This document shows, in pieces, positions 1-26,086 of a DNA stretch of 64,000 nt (the stretch's first letter is position 1; every line of letters begins with the position of its first letter). The stretch is from Gordionus sp. m RMFG-2023 (lineage: Eukaryota > Nematomorpha > Gordioida > Chordodea > Parachordodidae), in contig NC_088777.1 of the NCBI RefSeq assembly GCF_954871325.1, positions 5,867,366 to 5,931,365 of the forward strand, written 5' to 3'. The notes under the pieces were generated by a model. It was not told the origin of the DNA, did no database searches, and saw only the letters and a program-made list of their open reading frames with translations. A program made the position numbers and the translations under genes.

Positions 1-1236
1 TTTATTTTATTTTTTTATTTATTTTATTTTATTTTATTTATTTTATTTTATTTTATTTTATTTTATTTTATTTTATTTTATTTTATTTTAATTTTATTTT
101 ATTTTAATTTATTTTATTTTATTTTATTTTATTTTATTTTATTTTATTTTATTTTATTTTATTTTATTTTATTTTATTTTATTTTATTTTATTTTATTTT
201 ATTTTATTTTATTTTATTTTATTTTATTTTATTTTATTTTATTTTATTTTATTTTATTTTATTTTATTTTATTTTATTTTATTTTATTTTATTTTATTTT
301 ATTTTATTTTATTTTATTTTATTTTATTTTATTTTATTTTATTTTATTTTATTTTATTTTATTTTATTTTATTTTATTTTATTTTATTTTATTTTATTTT
401 ATTTTATTTATTTTATTTTATTTTATTTTATTTTATTTTATTTTATTTTATTTTATTTTATTTTTTATTTTATTTTATTTTTATTTATTTTATTTTATTT
501 TATTTTATTTTATTTTATTTTATTTTATTTTATTTTATTTTATTTATTTTATTTTATTTTATTTTATTTTATTTTATTTTATTTTATTTTATTTTATTTT
601 ATTTTATTTTAATTTATTTATTTTATTTTATTTTATTTTATTTTATTTTATTTTATTTTATTTTATTTTATTTTATTTTATTTTATTTTATTTTATTTTA
701 TTTTATTTTATTTTATTTATTTTATTTATTTTATTTTATTTTATTTTATTTTATTTTATTTTATTTTATTTTATTTTATTTTATTTTATTTTATTTTATT
801 TTATTTTATTTTATTTTATTTTATTTTATTTTATTTTATTTTATTTTATTTTATTTTATTTTATTTTATTTTATTTTATTTATTTTATTTTATTTTATTT
901 TATTTTATTTTATTTTATTTTATTTTATTTTATTTTATTTTATTTTATTTTATTTTATTTTATTTTATTTTATTTTATTTTATTTTATTTTATTTTATTT
1001 TATTTTATTTTATTTTATTTTATTTTATTTTATTTTATTTTATTTTATTTTATTTTATTTTATTTTATTTTATTTTATTTTATTTATTTTATTTTATTTT
1101 ATTTTATTTTATTTTATTTTATTTATTTTATTTTATTTTATTTTATTTTATTTTATTTTATTTTATTTTATTTTATTTATTTTATTTTATTTTATTTTAT
1201 TTTATTTATTTTATTTTATTTTATTTTATTTTATTT
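1..1236. repeat. (TTTTA)n satellite-like tract
   Basis: About 1.24 kb of almost pure TTTTA pentanucleotide units, with occasional TTTA units, one TTTTTTA and a few TTTTAA interruptions. It runs from the window edge, so its true length is unknown. It ends abruptly at the start of a long inverted-repeat element. No coding potential. Confidence 0.97.
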
Positions 1237-1751
1237 TAATATAAAATTAATGTGTAAAAAAATTAAAGTATGACGAAAATTAAAATATGAAAGGTATAAA
1301 AGAAATATAAAAAATTTAGAGCGTTTTTTTTGAAATAGTTGTTTAGATTGATAAGTAAAAAATTTAAATGCCAAAAATAATGACCATAAAAGATAAGCTT
1401 TTTTATTATTGAAAATAGTTTTTTTTATCATCATAATTTCCAATTTTTTTTTCTTATTAAAACCTCCAAAAAAATTTTTACATTATCAAAAATTAATAAT
1501 ATATCCAGGGATATTTATTTGTTTGAGTTTTCCTAGCTGGGGATAACATATGAATTAGCTACTTAATTGATGTAAAAATATAATCAAAATCACTTATAAA
1601 AACCGAGTATACTCAGATTTCCATAATATCTACAACATTTACCTTTTGGATTAAAATATAACACGGTAAATTTTTTATGTCTCGAAACATTTTTTCAAAA
1701 AATTTAATGGAGCTATTCGAATCTACAAAGGCTTTAAAAGTTTCTATAAAT

Positions 1752-1905
1752 CCCTATTATTGTTAAACAGCGATTCGAGCTTTAAAAACGAATAACTCAA
1801 CATTTAAGCGAGAAAAATATTGCGTAAGCATAGAGATTTCACTAATAGATGTCCAAAATAAATTTTGCCACATATGACCTAAATCTTCAGGCTTTTATTT
1901 AACTC
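1752..1905. repeat. Half copy of the TAGTGTTGTTAAA MITE family
   Basis: Reads ttgttaaacagcgattcgag, then an aataactcaacattt block, then a gcgtaagcatagagattt and cttcaggc section. It follows the order seen in the complete 219-bp copy at 19,601-19,819. The second terminus is degraded. Old and non-coding. Confidence 0.55.
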
Positions 1906-2129
1906 TTTTTTTTGACGGGTAAATTTCTTTATTTCAATAGTTGCTGATATAATATGTTATCAAAGTTTATAGTAAATAATACGTTTTTTTATATGGTAAA
2001 ATTAATAAAGGTAAAAAAAAAAAAAAAAAAAAAAAAAAGAAAGTGTAAGGGATAAAAGAATGGAAACTAGGAAAGAGAAGGGAGAGAGAGGGCATAGACA
2101 TAGGAGATTATTCAATGGAAGAGATGAAA

Positions 2130-3304
2130 CTTAGGTAGTTAGAGCGAATGATGGCGGTAGCAAGTCTTTGTCGTAAGAAAAGGGACTATTTAGGCTGATC
2201 GGTGTTTTCCCGGATCCGTTTGCCTAATTCTTTAAAAAAACTTAGAGCTTTGCTACCGAAGGTGGTAAGAGTAGAGCAGGAGATAGGTATGAATAAGAAA
2301 GAGGGGTCTATGGAACTATATTTGATTGTTTTAAAAAAAAAAAAAAGAGCGAGGGCATCGACGTTGTGGTTGGATGGTGCATTTGGGTCAATGCAGGTGA
2401 AGTCCCAGACTAGTAGCTGTCTCCTTGACCAAGGAATCAAGGACATTTTATCAGACGTTTTCCGTCGGATCTAAAATGCCGGTTTGTCAAGTCTTGATGG
2501 AATGCCTCAGGATTTGAGAGCACGCAATATCCATTGCAGCTGGTGCGCCGTAGCCTCGGCAAAAGCGGCAATGGAGGCAATGTCTGCTCCTTGCGATCGA
2601 CGCTGGTTTCGCAATGTTTGCATTGGTACGGTAGAACAATTTCGCAATTGAGCCGTAATCCAATGGCAAATCTTAGCTCGTCAGCGGTCAGCAACAAGTC
2701 GAGGTTGTTGGAGGGTATAGTTTCCAGAAACTCGTAACCCGATCCTTGGTTTAATTGGTGAAAGACTGTGAGATCGTCGTCATGAAGACTCGATTTTAGG
2801 TAAGCGACGGAGCTCTTCGTTGAGTGGAGTATCCCAGTCTCTCTGTAAACAGGAGGAGGGTCGAGGAGTGTTTGGGACAACGGAATTGTCCCAAATGGTC
2901 TGGGCTTCAGCTAATAATGGGTCAGGAAAGATGAGAAAGCTGGCTAATGTGTGAGTCAGATGAGAGGCGGGAGGCGATGAATCCACTGATGGAAAGAGTT
3001 AGAGGTGAGCGTAAGCCGATGCCCCCGAGCTTGCATGAGAAGTGATGCTTGTAGCCATGAATTATGGTTGAAGCGAAGATTAAGAATCTCTTCGGAAAGA
3101 GATTTGACGGAAGTTTCAAAATGATTTTATTGAGTCGGGAAATTTAAAGATTGAGGTGGATCGAAGAGCGTAAAGAATTTTAGGAATGTAGTAAAAGTTT
3201 TTGAGGAGAAAAAAAGCTAGATGGCGAGGGAGAAATTTAGAGATGTTTTTGAAATGAAGTAAGCTAGATGATGCGTTAGAGAAGAAGTGATTAATGGATT
3301 GCAA
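2130..3304 (-). pseudogene. Non-LTR retrotransposon (LINE) C-terminal fragment
   Basis: Minus-strand frames spell the post-polymerase part of a LINE polyprotein in the correct order. At 3,304-3,116: a segment ending in IPKILYALRS. At 3,119-2,922: FSCKLGGIGLRS, resembling the conserved LGG(L/I)G(I/L)R block. At 2,880-2,437: a conserved ADELRFAIGLRL stretch, CKHCETSVD (a zinc-knuckle-like CxxC) and RSDGKR. At 2,446-2,186: IPWSRRQLLVWDFTCIDP, then FGSKALSFFKELGKRI. The VWD..C.D block looks like a restriction-type nuclease core; that assignment is inference. At least two frame changes separate the blocks, and a stop lies between ENTDQPK and the final LFFLRQRLATAI segment. GC content is visibly higher than in the flanks. 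Dead copy, lying inside the long inverted-repeat element. Confidence 0.8.
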
Positions 3305-3939
3305 GCCACCGATTGTATTGATGGGTTATTTTGCGAGTTAAGAAACTTAATATTAATTAAAAAAAGAAACCAATTTTTGCCAAAATAAATAAATGTAATG
3401 TTGTGCTAAATTTTTATGAGTTATCCTGGCTAGAAAGGAGGAAAAAAGAAATGCGAAATATATAAAAATTTCAAAAATTGCGGTATAAACTATTGGCATT
3501 GGCAAAAAAAAAATTGATACCAATGATTATATTAGAGATATTATGAAAATCTGAGAACTTTGCTTTTATAAAGCATGTTAATATTTATTTGTTTTTTAAA
3601 AAAACCCCAATCAACTGAATAGCCAATACGTTACCCAGGCTAGGAAACTCAAACAAATAAAATGTCTGATATACTATTCATTTTTGATAATGGAAGAATA
3701 TTAATGTGCATAATAGCTCGGAGGGTTTAATAAGAAAAATGTCGAGAAAAAAAAACTATTTTCAATAATAAAGCGCTTATCTTATTGGTCATTATTTTTG
3801 GCATTTAAATTTTTACTTATCAATCAAAACAACTATTTCAAAAGAAACTCTCTATATTTTTTAAATATCTTTTTCATATTTTATTTTCGTCATACTTTTA
3901 TTTTATTCACATTTCGCAATTTTAAATTTAAAAAAAAAT

Positions 3940-5648
3940 ATATATACAGCCAAAGTTACAGCAGACATATAATTATATTCTTTTCAAGGTTATGAAATAA
4001 AATAATTTATTGATATATAAAAATGATGTCACGCGAAAATTTGAATTAAAAACGATCTTTCTGAACAATTATATTATAATGCTGAAAATTTTGTTGTAAG
4101 TGTAATGACAAAATCAGTTAAAACCCTGCTTTAACTTCGTATATCAAAATTCTTTAAGAAAGAGGGGGGGGGGGGTTTCATCTAGATTGTATCATTTATT
4201 AAGCCAGAACCTGAAAGATCTAAAGTTATAGTTAAAAACTAGATCTAAAAATAAAACGATTTTCATTTATTATCTGTGTAAAAATAAAATAGGCGCTGAA
4301 AATATAAACTATAAGATTCGAAAAAAACTGTATTATTGGGTGTGGCATAATTGGTGATGCAAAATTCCTGGGAATTTAAGTTGGGCAGTTTTCAATAATT
4401 TAGCGGGAAAATTGTAAAATATAATAGATGATAATTATATCTCAAATTCATAGACAAAATTTCTTCATTTATTCCCAAATAAATATTTTGTTATATTTTT
4501 ATTATTATATTCTACTTTGAGTGAATCACATCCATAAATATAAGAAATAACAGAGTAGCATATTTAATCCGCAATAAATATTTTTGAAAGAGGAACATAG
4601 ATAATTTTTAGTTTACATTTTATCTATTTCTTCTATTTATCTCTAATATATATATATATTATAGTATAATGATCGGAAAATGGCAAAAACTAATAAAATT
4701 ATTCCCATATTTTACAATATAGCGAACTTTCAAGTTTTATGAACAGAGAAAATCAAATAACCTATAATTTATATTTCTTGCATATTTTTTGATAATAAAT
4801 ACGAACCCTTTCAAGTGAAAAGGGTCGGTGACTCTACTGTAAGATGATAGTAACTTTTTTGGAACACAAATTAGATATCAGAATTTAAAAATTCAGATAC
4901 CTCCGTTGTCTAAATTGTCTCACTCTCATATCGTCTAGAATTAACCTTTACCCTATCAAATAAGTTAGGTAAAAAAAAGACCCTCTGGCTTACAAAACTG
5001 AGAAATATAATAAAAAAAATTTTATACCAGGCAAGATTATATACAATTTTGAAAGTTTTTTATTTTTATATTTATTAAATACATAAATTCTAAAAAGTTA
5101 AAATAAATTATTATGCTTTATATAAAATTGGCATACGGTTTGTAAGTAATTAATAATCTCACCTCTTTTATTTTTAGGTAAATAAAGATAATTTACTCCT
5201 AAAAAAATAATAATTTTTAATTAAAGTTAAATTAAAAGCAAATTTTGGTATCAACATAAGGTAAAATTATAGTTTTTTTTTTGCATATATCTTTAAGCCC
5301 CATGCATTTTTTTCAAAATAATTTAACTGGTGACTAGAATGGATATTTTATTCAGTTTGAGTTTATTAGTATAATTCTTGTTTAATATGATTTATATATT
5401 GTTATTAATATTGGTATTGTTGAATTAATTTTGTGTCATTTTAAGTTTTAAATAAATGTATAATACAAAAAGGATTTTAAAAAGTTTGTATTCTTCATAA
5501 TGACAATATTTAATTAATCATTCTCCAAAAAATGTCAATTTAATCATCAAACAAAAAATAGCAAAAAATTAAGGTAATATCTTTAAAATCATAAATTTGT
5601 TTATATTGACTTCCTATATTTATTTTCAAAGCACAATATAGCTCAAAT
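3940..5648. other. AT-rich interval without a recognised gene
   Basis: Only AT-rich sequence with a G-tract near 4,147-4,158 and a short TA run near 4,649. No reading frame on either strand looks protein-like. It probably includes the promoter of the vWA-like gene that starts at 5,649, but I see no definable promoter element. Confidence 0.6.
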
Positions 5649-20025
<14,377 letters not shown>

Positions 20026-20745
20026 TAATCATTTTATCATATGTATTCGTTAATGGTGTCAATAGAAAGTTGTATATTTATCATCAATTTATAATTTAAC
20101 ATTTTATATAATGTTATAATATTTTTGTTCGCTTGATAACCTATCATAAAATATTAATTTTTTTTTATTTATATACATTTATTATTTCATAATATTGCTT
20201 ATTCACTCATTGAATATTCAAATCCATTTTTATAAATATATTTGTATCGCAAAATTTTATATCTTATACCAAAGTTGTGTTCTAACAACTTGTTTCAAAA
20301 CTTTTAAAAGTCTCCGAACTTTAGGATAACTTATGATAAAGCTATGAAAATTTTACTAAATTTAAAAGAGATTTAGTCACTAACTGTTTATTTTCAATTA
20401 AAAAAGGCTATAGGAATGGTTGGGACATTTTTCGTTCAAACCTTCTATAATATAACACTTAATCTGAATAAATAATACATCTTCTTGAAAGTCCTAAAAA
20501 TATAAGCTATTTGAAATGGTTAAAATATTTTTTTATAAAAATTATACCTTTTCAGAAAATTTAAATCTGAAATTTTTTTTGTTACAATCATGCTATACTG
20601 ATTTTTGATATGAAATGGTTGTTTTTTAGAAAAGATAGTGATCGGAAAATGTGCAAAAATCTTGGTATATATATTATAGGCATTTGCGTATAAGATAAAT
20701 TTTGGTGTGCCGATAAATGACAAAGAATGTGTTCCATGCTGTAAA
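20026..20745. other. 3' flank of gene A, no further gene seen
   Basis: AT-rich. Possible polyadenylation-like aataaa strings follow the stop codon, but none stands out in this composition. A minus-strand 67-codon frame near 20,520-20,723 has no recognisable domain. Confidence 0.5.
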
Positions 20746-22180
20746 ATTTTTTATGTTATGAAGGAAATCTGCTGACTTGGTAGCATTAGCTAATGGGGAC
20801 CCTAGTTTTAAACTATTGGGAGCAATGATTTTATAGCCTGTTAAATTTGGTGGCTTATTGTTTAAAGAACATAATTTAGTTTAATTTATTAACTGTGAGG
20901 TCGGTAGATTGGGAATTGGTTTCCAAGTATTTTAAAGCGCTAAGTACCTTACCACGGATTAAGATCTAGATTAAAATTTTGTTTAATTTTGTAAATGAGA
21001 TTAATTATTCCAAAGCAAAAAATAAAAGATCCCAATGGATCCCCTGGTTGTGTGCCTACTTGGGACAGAATCTAAAAAGTCAATATGTCAAAGGCATCTG
21101 AATGCCACATAATGACTTAAAAACTTTAGAGTAACAGTGGAAAGTTTCATAGTAAAATTTAAAAAAAGGGGTACGATAAAGGCTATTAAAGATGTTTTTG
21201 AAATCTAGTTTACATAATATGAGTCTGGTGGTGGGTTTTTAATGTATATTCTTAAAGTATAAGCCGCAATTTCGCATCCGCCCATAATCCCGAAACCTAG
21301 TTGAAAAGAGTTTAAAATGTTGACAGCATCATGTTTTATACGTTCGCTTATTTTGGTTATTAATCTTCTGAAAAGAGCCTACTGCAATGAGAGGGGTACC
21401 ACCAAATGGCTTGGATAAAGCGATTAGACGTGCTACAAAAAAGGATTTGGTGAGTTTGTATCAGGATGTTTTTTAATATGTTATTTAAAAAAGTTGTTAA
21501 AACTTGATGACACTGGTAAGTTTTTTAAATTAATAGTATTTAAAATAGGAGGGTTTACCATCAACACCACATGCTGAGTTTTTCTTTTGAAAAATTAATA
21601 GCGTTGACCATTTCTTCACTGGTAAAATTTATAATCTGGTGAATTAGATGGAAAATTATATGTGGTAGCCTTGGGATGTAGTTGTTTCAACAGTAAAGTT
21701 TCTACCTATGTCACCTTGATCTATTTGATATTATTTTGCATTTGTGTGTTATATCATCTACTGTTGTGGGTGTAGTAAATCATCACTTGGAGAGTGTCAA
21801 AATTATCTATGTGTGATTTTATTTGTTTATGTATTGAAATCTCTTTGTTAGCGGGACGTATAAGACATTTGTAAGAGATGGTTAGTAAGTCTTCCCATGA
21901 TTTTAAGCAATTAGAGTTATCATTAACTTTAATGATAAGTTTTGTAACAAAATTTGAAATTAGGTTTCTAGATTATTGGGTAGATGTATCAAGATGGGCC
22001 CTTTTTTCCATTCAAAAAATCTTTCAAGCAAATAAGTGTTAAGATGAGAAGGATGGGGCTCTGTAATATTTAATAAAGATTTGAATATCCTTATAATTTC
22101 ATTGATTGGAAGTTTTTGAGAGGAAGGATACGTTACCACTTTGTAACTATGTTTGTATAAAAGGTTGGCCTTTGTCACTT
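20746..22180 (-). pseudogene. LINE reverse-transcriptase fragment
   Basis: The minus strand spells reverse-transcriptase blocks: FFVARLIALSKPFGGTPLIA then G(S) (about 21,460-21,390), FQLGFGIMGGCEIAAYTLR (about 21,320-21,255), VKLDFKNIFNSLYRT (about 21,210), and QPGDPLGSFIFCFGIINLI (about 21,050-20,990). The KLDF.N.FNSL wording and GDPLG motif match the polymerase of the family whose C-termini lie at 2,130-3,304 and 11,305-11,633. The YxDD motif was not recognised and the copy appears cut near 20,750. A 72-codon open frame at 21,960-22,178 may be the upstream part. Several frame changes and stops; inactive. Confidence 0.72.
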
Positions 22181-22537
22181 TGATTTATTTTGCACAAATG
22201 TTACAAATATGTGACATTATTTATTTTGTTTGTGGGATATGTAAAATATGAAAATGGTAAACTAATGAGAGGTAAAACCTATGAATTGTATCTTGCACAT
22301 TAAGACAATGATGCGTCAGTAAATAATGTAACGTGTAACTATTATAGATATTTACAAAAATTAATTGACTTTATTTTTCAGCTGGGAGGATAGAAGAATA
22401 AACAAAAAGGAAGGAACTAACGTTCCCTTGTGTTCACGACCCGGTTTCCCATGTCACATGTTGTTTTTATAAAGTTTTGAAAGTTTTCGAATTGACTTTT
22501 TCTAATTCCTTGTACCCACTTTCATTTGTTATTAAAT

Positions 22538-22985
22538 GACTGTCCTTTTTCTTATAGTATAGGTTAAAACAAGGAAGGCTTGCGCACATTTCAATACATG
22601 CTTTCCTTCATCATTTCTTTCTCCATATCCAAAACCACCATGATGTCTTTTTGTCTCTTGCTTTTTCATGTGCGCATTTAAGTCTCCACCTATTATGATC
22701 AGGCAATCCTTAGGGATTTTCATTATAGCTTCATCAAGGATAGGTCTAAGGTCATCTTTTTCCTTTTCCTTGCAACCCACTTGAGTAGCATATATTGAAA
22801 TAATGTGTAGTATTGATTGACCAATGCAGAGTTTAATTTTCATTAGTCTATAAGAGATCCTATTAACTTCTACGACTGAGGAAGTTAGAACTTAACTGAG
22901 GATGATGCCGACACCGTTCCTATTACTAACAATTCCAATATAGAACAATTTATACCCATCTTCAATCATTAGAGTTTTCCCAAGC
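22538..22985 (-). pseudogene. LINE apurinic-type endonuclease fragment (RTE/jockey-like)
   Basis: Minus strand: GYKLFYIGIVSNRNGVGIIL, a frame disturbance, then VEVNRISYRLMKIKL, HIISIYATQVGCKEKEKDDL, IPKDCLIIIGGDLNAH and HHGGFGYGERNDEGKHVL. IIGGDLNAH is the GDxN catalytic motif of exonuclease-endonuclease-phosphatase domains, and the whole resembles the endonuclease of RTE-like LINEs (annotated in animals as craniofacial development protein 2-like). A different LINE lineage from the one at 20,746-22,180. No downstream reverse transcriptase adjoins it. Confidence 0.82.
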
Positions 22986-22989
22986 ATAC

Positions 22990-23935
22990 ATCATAACCCA
23001 CTAGGCCACTTCGGCAAAAATTACATAATAATTATAAAAACAAGTTTATTTACTTATTAATTTAATAAAACATTTAATTATATTATTTTTTCTAATCAAA
23101 TTATGAAATAGTAAAATTAAAAGCAATTCAGCTTCATTTTTTACCATCTTTATATACCAACATTTCTTATTTTCATATTTATAATTTTTCTGAATTTAGC
23201 AAATGTCTAAAATATCAAAGTTTAATGTAAAAATTTGAGTGAGATATAAGAATTTTCAAACCAGGAGGTGAGCTATGCCCAACCCAACCTTCACGTTAAT
23301 TTTTTCCCCCCCCCCCATTGATCACTTAAAGGTTAAACCTTATCTCGTATTATTATTATACAATTCTTAAAAGCCTTCACAGTCCTGTCCTAGTTCAGTT
23401 TATTACTAAACAAGCTAAGTTTCGACGAAATAGCATAAAAAGTAAGAAAACAAAAAAAGAAAACAAAAAGGGACAACAGGGTGTTCTAGTTTAAAAGCTG
23501 TTTAGCCGAGGCTAAAGAAATAAGAATCAAAAAAAGTTGAACCAGCACACAGCTTCAGAGCTGTAGAATTGTCCTAGGTTTTTTTTACCCAGAAAAATAC
23601 AGCTAAACTGAGTTTTTACGTGAACACAATTCAGATCTTTAAGATTTACCCCACTCCCCGCTTGAAGGGTTTTGGCGCACCGGTTATCATCAGCTAAATG
23701 ACCAACGAATCACGTCTCGTTGCAAAATTTATTTATTTTCATATAATATAGGGTACTATTAGTTTAAGTTTGTTTTTTTTTAAAAAAAAAATTTTTGTAA
23801 CTTTGAAAAGAAGATATATTAATCTTATTGGTAAAACCTTGGCTGTATTACATTTATTTTTTATTAAAAAATAAAATAAAATATAACTAACAAAAAGGAA
23901 CAAAAAAAATATTGTGACTAAAATAAAATAAAAAA
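22990..23935. other. AT-rich interval, no gene seen
   Basis: AT-rich with a 10-base C-run near 23,307-23,316 and a less AT-rich patch around 23,360-23,700 without a readable frame. No feature is supported. Confidence 0.5.
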
Positions 23936-23939
23936 TATT

Positions 23940-24390
23940 AAGGTAATAAATTAAAAAATTTAAAACAATTTATTTTTGAAATAATTGTTTTTGCTTTGAT
24001 CGATAAGGTCCAAATTCAAAGGCCAAAAAATGATGACCTTCATAATGATAAATATTTTCTTTTTTAGTAAAAATAAATATTTTTTCCTTCGGGGTGCTTT
24101 TGTTAAACCTTTCGAATCTTAATGCGCCAATAAAATTCTTTCAAATTAAAATATACTACCGAAATTTATTTGTGCGAAATTTCCTAGCCCAGAAAGTAAA
24201 GCCTGAATTGGCTATTTGTTTGGTAGGGGTTTTTTTTAAAAGTCGAAATTCTTTATCAAAGGATAATTCTCCGATTTTTATAATCCATCTAATATATGGT
24301 TTAAAGAGATTTTATAAGAAAAACAATAATTTTGTATCGCTTGCTTTAAAGGACCATATTAAGAACTCTATAATATAAACGGCCAAGACT
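23940..24390. repeat. Solo terminus of the long-inverted-repeat element
   Basis: Matches the termini of the 1,237-3,935 element: gaaataattgttt, ggccaaaaaatgatgac, gcgaaatttcctagccc, ttggctatttgttt and a ttctccgattttt block in the same order. No partner end was found nearby. The 94-codon frame across it (24,094-24,378) corresponds to non-coding terminus sequence in the other copies, so it is not called as a gene. Confidence 0.55.
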
Positions 24391-25002
24391 TATACCATAA
24401 CTTATAATATTTTCTTAATGAGGGAGGGATTAATAAACTTAGCTTAGATAGTTTTGTTATTAGCTATTTACAAAATTGTTACTTTACGAAAACAAGAAAA
24501 GCTGGTTTGATATATATATAATTTTATATATTAAGGTCAATTGGCATAATCAGTCAATACGCATATTGACTTGATTAAAATCTCATTTGATTCATGTATG
24601 TATTTCTAATATACAAATTAAAAAATCATTCAAAAGTTGATTAACAAATTATCTGATATTCATAGATAAGTATTTTGCACATACTGAACATTTTGACAAA
24701 ATTAAATTAAAATGTTTAAAAAAAGAATTCTAAAGATTTTGCTATTTTATAACTTATAATTATTTATTTAGCATGTTTAAATTTTAATAATCTTTTTTTT
24801 TTCCGACAATAATTTAAATATAAAATTTGATGACTTTCAGAAATATATATTTTTTAATTTAATTCTAGTAAATCTCAGGATAGTACATATAGTAATATTA
24901 TTATTACTCATTAAGAGTTATGTAATTTTTAAGATAATTAAATATTTCAAAATATAATCTAAAATATTATTTTAACCTTTATAAAATTAATATTATAAAT
25001 AT

Positions 25003-25058
25003 TAAATTAAATTAAAATAAAATAAAATAAAATAAAATAAAGTAAAATAAAATAAAAA
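25003..25058. repeat. (AAAAT)n microsatellite
   Basis: About eleven AAAAT units with one AAAGT variant, the complement of the unit that makes up the 1.2-kb tract at the window start. Confidence 0.85.
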
Positions 25059-25153
25059 GTTTCAAATGTCAAATGGACAATTTTGTTACAGGGTTGAATG
25101 GTGTTTTTGACACTCAATTTTTTTTTATTAATTACAGCCGTTTCCAAATATAA

Positions 25154-25381
25154 ATGAATATCTTTAGAGAATACATTAATTATTACTTAGATCTAAATGA
25201 TGAATTTTTGGCGGAAACAGACTTTATACTTTTATTTTATTTTTGGATGAAACTTTTACCTAAAAAGCCATTTAATAAAAAGATCGAGACTGCACTATCA
25301 TATATAAAAATTATTGAAAAAAAAATTAAATGCCAATTTAGATCAAGAATTCAAAAAATAATGTATAATCGTAATAAGTGA
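25154..25381 (+). CDS. Possible small hypothetical protein, 75 codons
   Basis: An ATG frame with mixed composition rather than simple repeats: MNIFREYINYYLDLNDEF, then FYFWMKLLPKKPFNKKIETA and IKIIEKKIKCQFRSRIQK. It opens acidic and aromatic and ends basic and probably helical. A good-looking acceptor (attaattacag) lies 15 bases upstream, and an in-frame stop precedes the ATG. No family is recognised and no neighbouring exon was found. It could be the last exon of an unrecognised gene or a chance frame. Confidence 0.25.
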   Translation: MNIFREYINYYLDLNDEFLAETDFILLFYFWMKLLPKKPFNKKIETALSYIKIIEKKIKCQFRSRIQKIMYNRNK

Positions 25382-25838
25382 ATATTCTTTTGGGAATTTT
25401 ATTTCTTGCAATCTTCTTCGTTATTTGAGTGAATACCATTTTCCAGGATTTCCCAGGGTAAGGTCATTTATTTTTCAAATCTTTTTTCTCTCTTTTCCGC
25501 GATTCTGGGTATCATCACTGGTCTAACCTAGTACTTTCATGTTATTAACTATTACTTTCATTCAGCATGTCTTTGGTTACCATCTGAATCTTGTTTCTTT
25601 CACTTATTGTAATTTTTTATTGATTTGACGAGATTTTCAAATAAAAATATTTAGTTATATTGATATACAATTTATTCACAAATAAAATGTTATAATGATG
25701 ATGGGGTTGTATATTATTTAATAAATTATAAAAAAGTGTATTCTAATGAATAAATATTTAATAAAATGACTTTGACCAATGCTTAATTATAAATAAATGA
25801 TTTATAATAGGAAAATATGTTTATATCTTGTTATAAAT

Positions 25839-26086
25839 CAAAGACCTGCTGCAGGCACAACCCTAAACCCGATCCGGGCACAAGGGCCTAGCCCTATTTT
25901 AATTTTTTATAAATATACCCGAATAGTGTCTGAAATTTTTAAAATACCGGGCCGGGCCTAAAAAAGTTTTTTTAATAAATACCCGGGACTGGCGGGCCGT
26001 ATATTTTAAATCGCCATTATTAGCTATTATTTCAAAAAAGTCCAGCCCGGGCCGGGTTGTGCAAATTGTACCTCTGTAGGTCTCTG
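25839..26086. repeat. GC-rich hAT-type MITE (CAGAGACCTGCA family)
   Basis: Starts caaagacctgctgcagg, ends gtaggtctctg, and contains several cccgggccgg blocks separated by T/A runs. Termini and interior match the intact copy at 56,869-57,011. The flanks ttataaat and aaataaat are a poor 8-bp match. The outer limit of the large inverted duplication falls inside this MITE, near 25,930. Confidence 0.7.

Larger units (their letters stand above)
1237..3935. mobile_element. Element with about 350-400 bp inverted termini, enclosing a LINE fragment
   Basis: The stretch from about 1,237 to 1,640 reappears inverted at about 3,520 to 3,935. Shared landmarks are a block reading tatgacgaaaat, the phrase gaaatagttgttt, a block around aatgccaaaaataatgac, and gtttgag-ttcctagc. 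The two copies differ by many substitutions and small indels, so the element is old. A third partial copy of the same terminus lies at about 23,940-24,390. No transposase was recognised between the arms; the interior holds a LINE relic and a half MITE. A foldback-type DNA transposon is the likeliest class, but a chance inverted duplication around the LINE is possible. Confidence 0.6.

Noticed and set aside
2202-2474. Plus-strand 90-codon frame
   Set aside because: It is the antisense of the LINE C-terminus, whose minus-strand frame carries the recognisable motifs.
24094-24378. 94-codon plus-strand frame
   Set aside because: Overlaps a terminus of a repeat family whose other copies are not open there.
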